Positions 55,492 through 64,000 of a DNA stretch of 64,000 nt are shown piece by piece. Source of the stretch: Candidatus Krumholzibacteriota bacterium (GTDB taxonomy: Bacteria > Krumholzibacteriota > Krumholzibacteriia > Krumholzibacteriales > WJIX01); the NCBI GenBank assembly GCA_034520215.1, contig JAXHNR010000001.1, forward strand, positions 1,106,560 through 1,170,559, in the 5' to 3' direction. How positions within the stretch are numbered: the stretch's first letter is position 1; the number at the start of each line of letters is the position of its first letter. The notes beneath the pieces are model-generated. The model was not told where the DNA came from, made no database searches, and worked only from the letters and a program-made list of their open reading frames with translations. The translations under genes were made by a program, and so were the position numbers.

Positions 55492-56097
55492 TTACTTTAC
55501 ACTCTTATCGATAAAATCAGCTCTCAACTTAAGAGCATAATCTTTCACTTCCTCTATAGAGCAATCTGTATCTATTACTATATCGCCTTTTTCCCAATCT
55601 TTGTAAATAGGCCTTTGCGATCTAACCCTCTTCTCAGCTTCTTCTTTATCTATGCCGTCTCTTGCCGCGAGTCTGGCTTTCCTGACATTTTCAGGTGCTC
55701 TTGTGACAACTACAAGTTTTTCCTCAAAGTCGAATTTATACTGAAAAAAGAGCACGGCATCAAGTACAATATACTTTACGGAGCCGTCAACGGATAATAT
55801 TTCTTCTTCAACTCTCCTCTTTAAATAAGGATAAAGGATTCTGTTAAGCAACTCGAGTTTTTCTCTGTCTGAGAAGACGATTCTCCCAAGTTTTTCCCTT
55901 GAGATCAAACCGCTGTCATCAGTAACTTTCTTTCCAAATTCCCGCAGGACTCTCTCTCTGACCTTCCTATCCTCGAGAAGAAGATTTGCTATTTTATCCG
56001 CGTCAAGCAGAACCCCTCCATTATCAGCTATAATTCTCGCAACTGTGCTTTTACCGGAGGCGATAGGGCCGGTTACAACTACCACTGGCGTATCCAT
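55492..56097 (-). CDS. coaE: Dephospho-CoA kinase
   Basis: About 201 residues. P-loop GPIASGKST at ~10-18, the DADKIANLL acidic motif near 33 and FDFEEKLVVVTRAPE near 126 identify the last enzyme of CoA synthesis. The preferred ATG (56097) overlaps the last base of the polA stop, with GGAGG seven bases upstream inside polA; longer frame from 56115 lies in polA. It closes the bamD-nadD-polA-coaE group. Confidence 0.92.
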   Translation of the reverse strand: MDTPVVVVTGPIASGKSTVARIIADNGGVLLDADKIANLLLEDRKVRERVLREFGKKVTDDSGLISREKLGRIVFSDREKLELLNRILYPYLKRRVEEEILSVDGSVKYIVLDAVLFFQYKFDFEEKLVVVTRAPENVRKARLAARDGIDKEEAEKRVRSQRPIYKDWEKGDIVIDTDCSIEEVKDYALKLRADFIDKSVK

Positions 56098-58808
56098 TAA
56101 TGCGCCTCCAGCCAATTATTTCCGGTATGAATACTTACTTTCAAAGGAACTTTAAGCTCAACCGCGGACTCCATCTCACCTCTTACAATTTCCAGCATCA
56201 TATCTTCTTCTTGGGGAGGTACTTCAAAAATAAGTTCATCGTGAACCTGCAGAATCATTCTGCTGTCAAGTTTCTCTTCGCGCAGCAGTTTGTCGATATT
56301 TACCATAGCTATCTTTATCATGTCCGCGGCTGTACCCTGTATCGGCATATTAACGGCTATCCTTTCGGAAAAACTCCGCAGCCTGCCGTTTTCACTTGAT
56401 ATATCTCTAAGTTCCCTTCTTCTGCCGAAAATGGTCTCGGCGTACCCTGTCTGACGAGCCTTTTCTTTGTACTCTTCCGTGAATTTTCTTACTCCGGGAT
56501 ACTTATCGAAATAATTCTCGATGAATTCAGAAGCTTCTTCAACCGTCACACCTATCTGTTTAGAAAGCCCCCTCGGACCAAGTCCGTAAATAACACCGAA
56601 ATTTATGGTTTTAGCTACAGCCCTCATCTCATCAGTTATATTTTCTTCTTCAAGCTGATAAACCATTGCGGCTGTCCTGCTGTGAATGTCAGCTCCTTCC
56701 CGGAAGGCATTAATGAGATTCTTATCTCCGGATATATGAGCAAGTATCCTAAGCTCAACCTGAGAATAATCAGCATCCATAAGCAGGTTTCCCCTGCGGG
56801 GCACAAAAGCGCTTCGTATCTTCTTTCCAAGTTCTGAGCGTATGGGAATATTTTGCAGATTAGGGTTACTTGAGGAGAGTCTGCCCGTGGCAGTGACAGT
56901 TTGATTAAATGACGTGTGAATCCTGCCGGTCTTCTTATTCACCAGGTCCGGCAGAGAATCAATATAAGTGTTTGAAAGTTTAGAAAGCTGCCTGTAATCA
57001 ATAATGCGCTTTGCGACCGGATGGATAGAGGAAAGTTCATTTAAGACTTCCATATTGGTTGAATATCCGGTTTTTGTCTTTTTGATTACAGGAAGTTCAA
57101 GTTTATCAAAAAGGATGCCCTGCAGCTGCTTGTTGGAATTAATATTAAATTCTTCGCCCGCGTATTTGTATATCTCATCGCGAACTTCCTTGATTTTGCC
57201 TGAAATTTCATCTGACAGATGCTTAAGTTGGTCCCGATCTATCGCGACTCCTTCAAACTCCATCCTCATAAGAACGAAAAGCAGAGGCATTTCTATTTCG
57301 TTGAATAATTTTTCAGTGCCTGAACCTGAAAGGAATTCGCTAAAAATATTCTTAAGCCTTAGCGTAAAATCCGAATCTTCAGAGGCATAATTTTTCAATC
57401 TCTCTGAGGGGACTTTCCTTATATCTTTCTTCTTATCTCCTTTCTCAAATAAATCCTTGTACGCGATCATTCTATGCCTGCAGAATTCAAGAGACAGATT
57501 ATCAAGGGAATGAGACCTTCTGGAAGGATCGAGACAATAGGATGCTATCATAGTGTCGAATGATACACCTCTAACCTCTATACCGGCAGTCTTTAACACC
57601 ATAAGATCGTATTTGATATTATGCCCGGCCTTCTTTATTTCTTTATTCAGAAGAACAGGGCCCAATTTTTCCTTTACCCTTTCAATCGGAATCCCCGCAG
57701 AGGATTCATCATCCAGCTCTAATAATCCATTTCTTGAGTCCTCATCTGAATCAAGCACCGGTAAATAGAAGGCCTTTCCCTCTTCAGCGCAGAAAGATAT
57801 TCCTACAACCTCCGCCTCTATGGGATTGAGCGATGTTGTCTCTACGTCAAATACAAACTCTCCGGCAGAGACAAGATAAGATACAAGGTCGTCGAGTTCG
57901 TCGATATTTACCGCGGAATAATCAAGCTTTTTAATTTTTTCATCTTGCTCTGGAATTATACTCTTTAGAATTCCGTGAAATTCCAGCTTGAGAAGCATCT
58001 CAGTTAGTTTCTCCACATCGTATTCTTTTACTTTCATGTCTTCGAGATCAAAACCTTCAGGAACATCTATCAACTCAATGAGGTTCTTGGAAAAAAGGGC
58101 GTCTTCTCCGCCTTCTTTTATCTTATTTCTTATGCTCTTGGCTTTTATTTCATTTGAGTTGTCAAGTATTTTTTCGAGGGAACCAAACTCATTCAGCAGC
58201 TTCAGGGCGGTTTTTTCACCTACCCCTTTTACTCCGGGAATATTGTCAGCGCTGTCGCCCGTTAAAGCCAAAAAATCCGTTATCTGGTCGGGAGTTAATG
58301 AATACCTCTCTTTTAAATATTCAGGGCCCACCTGATCAGATAGATTCGTACCCTTTCCCGGCCTGATCAAATGTATCCTGTCAGAAAGGATTTGAAAAAG
58401 ATCTTTGTCCCCTGTCACAATCTTCACGTCCATCTTCTTCCTTGAAGCATCCCGGGCGATTGTGGCTATAATATCATCTGCTTCATATCCGGAAATCTCA
58501 TAAACAGAAATACCGAAAGCCTCAACGAGGTCATGCATGACTGGAACCTGTCTCGCGAGGTCATCGGGCATTTTGTCTCTATGGGCTTTATATTCGGGAA
58601 ACAGCTTATGCCTTTCCGTCGGTTTATCACTGTCAAATACAACGGCCAGATATTCAGGATTGTAATGATTTAATATCTGAAGTAAAACCCTTGTAAAACC
58701 GTATAAGGCGCTTGTATTTTCTCCTCTGGAATTAGTCAGAGGATTCTTGATAAAAGCGTAATACGACCTGTAAGCAATTGCGTGACCGTCTACGAGAATA
58801 AGATTCAT
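56097..58808 (-). CDS. polA: DNA polymerase I
   Basis: About 903 residues with all three domains. 5'-nuclease: MNLILVDGHAIAYR at the start, GYEADDIIATIA, TGDKDLFQ, TGDSADNIPGV. 3'-5' exonuclease with all residues present: FDVETTSL, HNIKYDLMVL and YASEDSD (so proofreading should be intact). Polymerase: DYSQVELRIL (motif A), RAVAKTINFGVIYGLGPRG (O helix) and VHDELIFEVP (motif C). Start taken at the second ATG (58808); the first (58823) overlaps nadD. Replaces RNA primers and repairs gaps. Confidence 0.96.
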   Translation of the reverse strand: MNLILVDGHAIAYRSYYAFIKNPLTNSRGENTSALYGFTRVLLQILNHYNPEYLAVVFDSDKPTERHKLFPEYKAHRDKMPDDLARQVPVMHDLVEAFGISVYEISGYEADDIIATIARDASRKKMDVKIVTGDKDLFQILSDRIHLIRPGKGTNLSDQVGPEYLKERYSLTPDQITDFLALTGDSADNIPGVKGVGEKTALKLLNEFGSLEKILDNSNEIKAKSIRNKIKEGGEDALFSKNLIELIDVPEGFDLEDMKVKEYDVEKLTEMLLKLEFHGILKSIIPEQDEKIKKLDYSAVNIDELDDLVSYLVSAGEFVFDVETTSLNPIEAEVVGISFCAEEGKAFYLPVLDSDEDSRNGLLELDDESSAGIPIERVKEKLGPVLLNKEIKKAGHNIKYDLMVLKTAGIEVRGVSFDTMIASYCLDPSRRSHSLDNLSLEFCRHRMIAYKDLFEKGDKKKDIRKVPSERLKNYASEDSDFTLRLKNIFSEFLSGSGTEKLFNEIEMPLLFVLMRMEFEGVAIDRDQLKHLSDEISGKIKEVRDEIYKYAGEEFNINSNKQLQGILFDKLELPVIKKTKTGYSTNMEVLNELSSIHPVAKRIIDYRQLSKLSNTYIDSLPDLVNKKTGRIHTSFNQTVTATGRLSSSNPNLQNIPIRSELGKKIRSAFVPRRGNLLMDADYSQVELRILAHISGDKNLINAFREGADIHSRTAAMVYQLEEENITDEMRAVAKTINFGVIYGLGPRGLSKQIGVTVEEASEFIENYFDKYPGVRKFTEEYKEKARQTGYAETIFGRRRELRDISSENGRLRSFSERIAVNMPIQGTAADMIKIAMVNIDKLLREEKLDSRMILQVHDELIFEVPPQEEDMMLEIVRGEMESAVELKVPLKVSIHTGNNWLEAH

Positions 58809-58812
58809 GTCA

Positions 58813-59406
58813 TTATCGCCCATGCTTGTATAAAGAGTTCCTTTTTATAAAAAGCTCAACTTCCCTCGGTACAAGATAACGTACCGAATCGCCTTTGCTG
58901 ACCAATCTTCTTATTTCACTTGAAGATATTGTATTCCGCCCCGATGTAAGTACGATAAGCGCCGCGTCCTCAGCAACACGCTCGGCTGAATGGCCCGGAC
59001 GCGGCATAGATACAATAGTTGTGTTATCATAAATTACCTCGGGATTTTTCCAGCCGGGGATGTCAGCAAGCGAATCGCTTCCTATAAGCAGATGCAATTG
59101 ATCCTGACTGTATCCCTTTTCTTTGAAAAAGAGCACGGATTGATATGTAAAAGAGATTTCCTCTCTTTCCTCAAAAAGAGATATTTCAAATTTCTTGTTG
59201 TCTTTTATCGCGAGCTGGACCATTTCTTTCCGTAATTTATAATCACTGAGAGCCTCGTTGTTCTTATGAGGGGGGTTTGCTGTAGGTATAAAATAAACTC
59301 GATCCAAAGAAACGAAATCCATAGCTCTTTGAGCGAGGATCATATGGCCGGTATGAATTGGGTCGAAAGATCCTCCGAATAAACCTATTTTCTCTCTAAT
59401 AGCCAT
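58813..59406 (-). CDS. nadD: Nicotinate-nucleotide adenylyltransferase
   Basis: About 197 residues. GLFGGSFDPIHTGHMIL gives the nucleotidyltransferase G-x-F-D-P-x-H-x-G-H at ~7-20; SSSEIRRLVSKG holds the C-terminal S-S-T/S-x-I-R motif. It makes NaAD for NAD synthesis (nadB is at 31190). ATG 59406 has GAGG with six bases of spacing and overlaps bamD by 11 nt; an extended frame to 59463 lies wholly in bamD. Coupled with polA downstream. Confidence 0.94.
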   Translation of the reverse strand: MAIREKIGLFGGSFDPIHTGHMILAQRAMDFVSLDRVYFIPTANPPHKNNEALSDYKLRKEMVQLAIKDNKKFEISLFEEREEISFTYQSVLFFKEKGYSQDQLHLLIGSDSLADIPGWKNPEVIYDNTTIVSMPRPGHSAERVAEDAALIVLTSGRNTISSSEIRRLVSKGDSVRYLVPREVELFIKRNSLYKHGR

Positions 59407-60187
59407 CTGTTTCCTCAGCAAGTAATCTTTTAAGATGCTTTTCGGCATAACGTTTTTCATCAATATCTATACCGAACGAGGTTACCTTTTTATATTCATC
59501 AATAGCTTTTTCCTTTTGATCTCTTTTTTCAAAAATCCTTCCCATAAAATAATGGCTTTTCACCCCGGGAATTGTGCCCCCGTACGTGCTGGCGGTCTTA
59601 TCTAAATACAGTAATGCCGCGTCATAATGCCCCAGCGAATAATAGAGCTTAGCGCTCATAAACTTCTTTTTGGCAAGTTTTGTGTTAATTTTTTTAAGAA
59701 GCGCTTTTGCTTCATCCCTTTTAGGACTATTGGGAAAGAGGCGCATAAAACGCTCTATTCTGCTTTTAGCTTCAAATGTCTTTGTCTGATCCCTTTCAAC
59801 CCTTTTCGACTGCTTGAAAAAACACAAACCCTCCAGGTAAAAGGCGTCATCTACGTACTCGCTGTATCCATAATCATTGATAAGAACCCTGTACTCCACA
59901 GAAGCAAGAGGATATTCTTCGTTCATTCTATAACACTCGGCTACTTTAAACTGAGCGTAATCACAGCGTTCGTCGCCGGCAAATGTTGTCAAGTAATCCT
60001 TAAATTCGAGAGCGGCGTTATTATACTCCCCCTTTTCGAACAGTTCGTCCGCGATTTCAAGCTTTCTGGTCGGTTGGTTTAATTTTACCGCCTTGTACGG
60101 CCCGCCACACGAAATAGTGAAAAGAAATACTGAAATTATAAAGCAATATTTAAACTTGTAATCAACGTAATTCTTCAAGTTCCTCAA
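59396..60187 (-). CDS. bamD: Outer-membrane assembly lipoprotein BamD
   Basis: 263 residues with a lipoprotein signal ending FLFTISC-G (cysteine ~27). Five TPR-like repeats follow, with the BamD-typical AALEFKDYLTTF, AQFKVAECYRMNEEY and the last pair at YFMGRIFEKRDQKEKAIDEYKK. Matches YfiO/ComL family; it delivers substrates to BamA. The frame starts with TTG codons overlapping the previous gene, so the exact first residue is unsettled. It lies upstream of nadD, with which it overlaps by 11 nt. Confidence 0.88.
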   Translation of the reverse strand: MRNLKNYVDYKFKYCFIISVFLFTISCGGPYKAVKLNQPTRKLEIADELFEKGEYNNAALEFKDYLTTFAGDERCDYAQFKVAECYRMNEEYPLASVEYRVLINDYGYSEYVDDAFYLEGLCFFKQSKRVERDQTKTFEAKSRIERFMRLFPNSPKRDEAKALLKKINTKLAKKKFMSAKLYYSLGHYDAALLYLDKTASTYGGTIPGVKSHYFMGRIFEKRDQKEKAIDEYKKVTSFGIDIDEKRYAEKHLKRLLAEETDGY

Positions 60188-61091
60188 TCCTTTCTTTTGC
60201 TCTCTCGGAATATCTTCCGCTCGATCCTAAATTAAGATTTAATACTTCTTTATAAGAATCGATTGCTTTCTTGATAAACTTCTGGCTCGCGAACACCTCT
60301 CCCAGCATGAAATTAGCTCGAACGAGATTAAGCGTGTTGGCGGAAGAATCCTTCATTAAGATCAGTATATTTTTTGCTTCCTCAAATTCACCCGATTTTA
60401 TAGCTTTTTCGGCCAGTTCAATTGAAAGAATTTCATAATTCCAGCGCGCGGTGGAAACAAAACGGCTTGCGGGATATTTGTTGATGAGAGCCCTGAATAT
60501 ATCGATCGCTTTTCCATTTCGTCCAGTCTCTTTATACGCAAATCCGAGGTTAAGCATAGCTTCTGCCGAGCCCGACGAATCCGCGTAACTGCTGTGATAT
60601 CTCTTCAAGAAGCCTATCGCTTCATCAAATTTCCTTTCCTCCATCAGGAATTTTCCCGCTTCGAGATCATATTCACCAAAAGTAATATTTGGATTATAAC
60701 TTACGGCTTGGACAATAAACCTTCTTCCGCTTGTAATTAATCCTTCATCCATATACTTAATGGCTTTATCCTGAAGGATCGAAGCAATTTCAGCCCCCCA
60801 GGTAGAATCGGCTTTGTAAATTTCACTGAAATACTCTTCGGCTTCACTCTCAACTCCGAGTCTGAGAAGAGACTCGGCGCCGAAAAGTAATAATTTCGGA
60901 TCTCTCCCGCCGCCCCTTCTGAGGTGATGCCTGACTAGAAAAACAACCTGTTTATAGTTTTTATCTTTATACTCTCTCTCTACCTTTTCGATAACGGAAT
61001 CCTGCCCGCATGAAACAAACAGAAGAGAGGTCAACAACGCCGGCAATGTCAGATTGAAAATAATATTACGCACCATACCCGTGCTACTCAT
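60162..61091 (-). CDS. TPR-containing lipoprotein
   Basis: 309 residues. Lipobox LLFVSC-G follows a hydrophobic stretch (cysteine ~28). Most of the rest is TPR: DKNYKQVVFLVRHHL, KLLLFGAESLLRLG, RKFDEAIGFLKRYH, AEAMLNLGFAYKETG, NLVRANFMLGEVFAS and IDSYKEVLNL. An outer-membrane-anchored scaffold, probably cooperating with the adjacent bamD, whose start it overlaps by 26 nt. No function can be assigned. Confidence 0.8.
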   Translation of the reverse strand: MSSTGMVRNIIFNLTLPALLTSLLFVSCGQDSVIEKVEREYKDKNYKQVVFLVRHHLRRGGGRDPKLLLFGAESLLRLGVESEAEEYFSEIYKADSTWGAEIASILQDKAIKYMDEGLITSGRRFIVQAVSYNPNITFGEYDLEAGKFLMEERKFDEAIGFLKRYHSSYADSSGSAEAMLNLGFAYKETGRNGKAIDIFRALINKYPASRFVSTARWNYEILSIELAEKAIKSGEFEEAKNILILMKDSSANTLNLVRANFMLGEVFASQKFIKKAIDSYKEVLNLNLGSSGRYSERAKERIEELEELR

Positions 61092-61779
61092 CGGATTGAT
61101 TGGAGAAAAAGAGATAAACCAGACCGCTTACAATACCGGTTACGATAACCGGCTGTATTAATTTGCCCACTGAGAATTCGTCTCTTTCAGGTTTTGTAAA
61201 ACTGTAAGTTTCATTTTCCACCTTATCAAGAGATGAATATGGAATTACATCATCAAATTTCTTTTCTGTCTCACCAATCCATATTATATCTCCGGACCGA
61301 TTGTCAATAAGTTGAACAAAGAGATGTAAATTGGCATATCTTTCCACTTCTTTAGCGCCTATCCACCAGCTTCTGTTTATCTCCGGATATGTCAGCGACA
61401 TTTCAATTATCTGATAATTAAATTCATAATCAGGCTGAACAGCTAGAGCGGTGTCGGACTCACTCGCCTTTTCCCTCGATACATTTATCCCCTCGTCGGC
61501 TGTTTGTTTAAGAAGAACGTTATCGAAAACAAAATCAATTTCACCAACACCTCTGCTTTTAATGAAAGCAACTCGTTTTTCATTACCAATAGGTGGCATA
61601 TTATCGAGTATTTCATCTAAAGCCCTGCCGGAAAGATTCTTGAGTAAATCAAAATTAGACTGTATCTGCTCGCCTGTTTTCTGTGGAGCGCTTGAAGCTG
61701 AAAGGGAACAGAAGAGAAATATTATAACAAGAATATCTATAATCTTCTGTGTTTTACCATATTTTCTAAATATCCTCAC
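61084..61779 (-). CDS. Exported protein of unknown function, envelope-associated context
   Basis: 231 residues with a signal peptide (IDILVIIFLFCSLSASSA). Mature region: mixed alpha/beta, with a central YQIIEMSLTYPEINRSWWIGAKEVERYANLHLFVQLID and DIIWIGETEKKFDDVIPY; I see no confident family although the pattern of a conserved IIW-x-G recalls CsgG/LpoB-like proteins. A C-terminal hydrophobic helix (LIQPVIVTGIVSGLVYLFF) precedes a short tail. Start codon region matches a possible promoter at 61831-61861. It overlaps the TPR lipoprotein by 8 nt. Confidence 0.6.
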   Translation of the reverse strand: MRIFRKYGKTQKIIDILVIIFLFCSLSASSAPQKTGEQIQSNFDLLKNLSGRALDEILDNMPPIGNEKRVAFIKSRGVGEIDFVFDNVLLKQTADEGINVSREKASESDTALAVQPDYEFNYQIIEMSLTYPEINRSWWIGAKEVERYANLHLFVQLIDNRSGDIIWIGETEKKFDDVIPYSSLDKVENETYSFTKPERDEFSVGKLIQPVIVTGIVSGLVYLFFSNQSDE

Positions 61780-61830
61780 ACTTAACCTCCATCACATATT
61801 GTATACGATTACTTGTGTAACTTAACATCT

Positions 61831-61861
61831 TTTATAATCGATATCCACACTAAAATGTCAA
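61831..61861 (-). promoter_or_regulatory. Candidate promoter for the envelope-bamD-polA group
   Basis: Minus strand TTGACA (61856-61861) is perfect. A TATAAA (61831-61836) lies 19 bp away and an ATTATA 17 bp away, so the spacing is not ideal. Correctly placed upstream of 61779. Confidence 0.4.
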
Positions 61862-61929
61862 TAAAAATATGACGCACGCCTACTTTAGGAGATTGATACA
61901 AATACGTCAATAAATAGACTCAGGTCTTA

Positions 61930-63285
61930 TTAAAGTATCCCGCCAAAAAGGTCGTACGCCTCAGCTTTATCAATACGAACTTCAGCAAATTCACCGGGTT
62001 CGGCGTATTTACCTGACAGAAAAACCACTCCATCGATTTCATACGCCTGGCCGTAAAACCTGCCCTGCCCCCAAACCCCTTCTCGCGGACGTAAGTCTGG
62101 ATCGATTATTTCATCAACCAGTACACGCTCGACAGCACCTGTTCTCTCAGCGAGATGATCGTTAGAAATATCCATTTGAATATCATCGATAATGTTTTTT
62201 CTTTCTTCAGCTGTCTTAATGTTTACAGCGCCCTGGTAGTTTAATGCTTTGGTTCCTTCTTCAGCTGAATACACGAATACGCCAACATGATCAATTTCAA
62301 ACCTTTCTAAGAATTCTACAAGTTCTTCGAAATCATCTTCATTTTCTCCCGGGAATCCAACCATAACTGTTGTCCTGATCACCAGATTATCCACTTCCGA
62401 CTTGAGACGGCTGAATAGTCTCATTAGATAATCTTTCCCATACCCTCTTCCCATCGCAGATAGAATCCTGCCGGAAACATGCTGAATAGGAATATCAAGA
62501 TAAGGCAATATTTTCCCTTCAGAATAAATTCTCAATAATTCATCAACATCCACATGACCGGGATGAAGATACATCAGCCTGATCCATTCTGAGCTTACCG
62601 CTGAGGAGAGGTCTTCAAGAAGACCGCACAAGCCTGAATCACCTTCTAAGTCCTTTCCCCATACACCGGTATCCTGAGCTATCACAACAAGCTCTCTAAC
62701 TCCTTTCTGACTCAGCCTGGAAGCTTCACTTAGTATATCATCCTTTTTTCGGCTGGAAAGCGGTCCTCTGATAGAAGGAATCAAACAATAGGAACAATTA
62801 TTTGAACATCCGTCAGAAATTTTAAGGTAGGCGATATGACGCGGTGTAAACAATTTATTTAGAATCAGCCCATCCTGCAGGTTAAGAGCTTGAAGGTCCG
62901 GCCCCTCTATCAGCCCCTCTTCGGCCAGTTTTTCCGGCAGTCTTACCATCTCTGAAGCGGAAAGAAAAATATCTACCTCACTGAAAAGATCAAGGAGCTT
63001 ATCGCCCTCTCTGGAAACGAGACATCCCAGTACAGCGAAAACCTGTTTTTCACCTTTAGCCATACCTATCCTGAGAATCTCATCAACTGATTCCTCCTCG
63101 GCCGCTTCAATAAACGCGCAGGTCGTAAGTACAATCAGATCGGCCTTCTCAACTTCCTTCTCCTCCTCGAATCCCGCGATTTCAAGTCTGTCCGCTACAC
63201 GTTGAGCATCTACGATATTCTTGGGACATCCTAGATTTATAAAGTGAAATGTGGGAATATAAGAAGATTTATCCCTTTTCCTCAT
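61930..63285 (-). CDS. rimO: Ribosomal protein uS12 methylthiotransferase RimO
   Basis: 451 residues. The UPF0004 domain (~10-140) has the conserved cysteines in FINLGCPKN, LTTCAFIE and LGCLVSR. The radical SAM cluster is SDGCSNNCSYCLIP. RimO-like rather than MiaB-like: the motif LGCPKN and the short end of the UPF0004 domain. A C-terminal TRAM-like region follows (VERVLVDEI...GQGRFYGQA). It overlaps the end of ftsK by 17 nt on the same strand. Confidence 0.93.
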   Translation of the reverse strand: MRKRDKSSYIPTFHFINLGCPKNIVDAQRVADRLEIAGFEEEKEVEKADLIVLTTCAFIEAAEEESVDEILRIGMAKGEKQVFAVLGCLVSREGDKLLDLFSEVDIFLSASEMVRLPEKLAEEGLIEGPDLQALNLQDGLILNKLFTPRHIAYLKISDGCSNNCSYCLIPSIRGPLSSRKKDDILSEASRLSQKGVRELVVIAQDTGVWGKDLEGDSGLCGLLEDLSSAVSSEWIRLMYLHPGHVDVDELLRIYSEGKILPYLDIPIQHVSGRILSAMGRGYGKDYLMRLFSRLKSEVDNLVIRTTVMVGFPGENEDDFEELVEFLERFEIDHVGVFVYSAEEGTKALNYQGAVNIKTAEERKNIIDDIQMDISNDHLAERTGAVERVLVDEIIDPDLRPREGVWGQGRFYGQAYEIDGVVFLSGKYAEPGEFAEVRIDKAEAYDLFGGIL

Positions 63286-64000
63286 ACTCTTCCCTCGTTA
63301 CAAGAACTTTTCTCGCCTTACTGCCTTCGAATGGTCCCACAACACCTGACTGTTCAAGCATATCAATCAATCTGGCAGCTCTCGCGTAACCAACCCTCAA
63401 ACGCCTCTGTATAAGAGAAATAGAGCCCTGCTGGTGTGTAATTACAAGTTCTCTTGCTTCATCAAACAATTCATCATCACAATCGGTAATACCAACTTCA
63501 TTTTTATTTCTAATCTCTGCGAGATCTATTTTTTCATTGTCCCCTTGAAAATGTCTCCAGTAATCAGCTGTCTTCCTTGCGTCCTTCTCAGATATATAAG
63601 ACCCCTGAAGTCTAACCGGCGCGGGAAGATTCTTCGGCAGATAAAGCATATCTCCATTTCCCAGAAGTTTCTCAGCACCGTTTGAGTCAAGTATTGTTCG
63701 CGAATCTGTCTTAGATGTAACCTGAAATGCAATTCTCGAAGGGAAATTCGCCTTTATCAGGCCTGTGACAATATCCACAGAGGGACGTTGTGTGGCAAAA
63801 ATAAGATGTATGCCTACAGCTCGCGCCATTTGCGACAGGCGTGTAATTGAAGGATAAATCTCATTGCCCGTTGAAATCATAATATCGGCAAGCTCATCAA
63901 TTATAGTCACATAATAGGGAAGAATATTTACTTTCTCTTCGGTTTCCTGAGATACAGGCTTTTCCTTTTCTACAAATTCGTTAAATCCCGCTATGTTTTT
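63269..64000 (-). CDS. ftsK: DNA translocase FtsK/SpoIIIE (N-terminal part beyond right edge)
   Basis: The frame is open to the window edge (64000), so only ~243 C-terminal residues are seen. VTIIDELADIM is the Walker B of the motor, followed by ATQRPSVDIVTGLIKANFPSRIAF and SRTILDSNGAEKLLGNGDML, standard in FtsK. The last ~65 residues form the winged-helix gamma domain (SISLIQRRLRVGYARAARLIDML) which recognises KOPS. It moves chromosome termini and activates XerCD at dif; an Xer recombinase is at the other end of the window. Walker A lies outside. Confidence 0.93.
   Translation of the reverse strand, partial: KNIAGFNEFVEKEKPVSQETEEKVNILPYYVTIIDELADIMISTGNEIYPSITRLSQMARAVGIHLIFATQRPSVDIVTGLIKANFPSRIAFQVTSKTDSRTILDSNGAEKLLGNGDMLYLPKNLPAPVRLQGSYISEKDARKTADYWRHFQGDNEKIDLAEIRNKNEVGITDCDDELFDEARELVITHQQGSISLIQRRLRVGYARAARLIDMLEQSGVVGPFEGSKARKVLVTREEYEEKG

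Noticed and set aside
1-64000. CRISPR arrays, rRNA and tRNA genes, prophage or plasmid genes
   Set aside because: No regular direct repeats with spacers, no tRNA-like cloverleaf or rRNA stretches and no phage structural genes were seen; the Xer recombinase fits a housekeeping role.

Overview
The window is a dense, AT-leaning bacterial chromosome segment from a Gram-negative organism. It encodes lipid A synthesis (lpxC-fabZ, lpxD, lpxA, lpxB, lpxK), outer-membrane assembly (bamA, bamD, a Skp/OmpH chaperone) and lipoprotein export (lolC/E, lolD). It also carries mcsA-mcsB-clpC, gldA/F/G-like genes, an lpxC-fabZ fusion and many TPR, beta-propeller and lipoprotein genes. This mix fits an uncultured lineage of or near the FCB superphylum; this is inference from gene content, and no rRNA gene is present to settle it.

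Layout. 1-6523 (minus): secA, a DUF494/Smg gene, topA and a xerC-type recombinase that runs off the left edge. 6642-12195 (minus): a PQQ-propeller membrane protein, a DnaJ-TPR protein, a TPR protein and an exported NHL propeller. 12396-17035 (minus): purN-purC-purH-guaA. 17292-20594 (minus): small lipoproteins, a GT39-like glycosyltransferase and a DUF5683-like membrane protein. 21130-25302 (plus): a GldA/GldF/GldG/DUF4340 ABC module. 25775-28498 (plus): a radical SAM enzyme and a MEMO-AMMECR1 fusion, both with export signals. 28518-32770 (minus): nadB, a Minf_1886-type gene and a degenerate membrane spermidine-synthase-like protein. 33009-36008 (plus): a lipoprotein behind a sigma-54-type promoter, an M20 amidohydrolase and alr. 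36005-46133 (minus): bamA-skp-lpxD-lpxC/fabZ-lpxA-Gfo/Idh-lpxB-acyltransferase-lpxK, an outer-membrane biogenesis operon. 46735-55419 (minus): prfB (with its programmed frameshift), lysS, lolC/E, lolD, mcsA, mcsB, clpC. 55492-61779 (minus): an envelope protein, a TPR lipoprotein, bamD, nadD, polA, coaE. 61930-64000 (minus): the 3' part of ftsK, then rimO.

The most unusual content is non-coding. Four intact copies and one remnant of a ~285-312 bp repeat lie between genes. They have short terminal inverted repeats (GGAGTTyCCC type), and two copies carry perfect 8-bp target-site duplications. Each has a long inverted-repeat stem enclosing a core of hairpins whose sequences change between copies while pairing is kept. 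Two subfamilies carry the core in opposite orientations relative to unequal arms. No transposase is in the window, so this looks like a non-autonomous, structured mobile element that I do not recognise.
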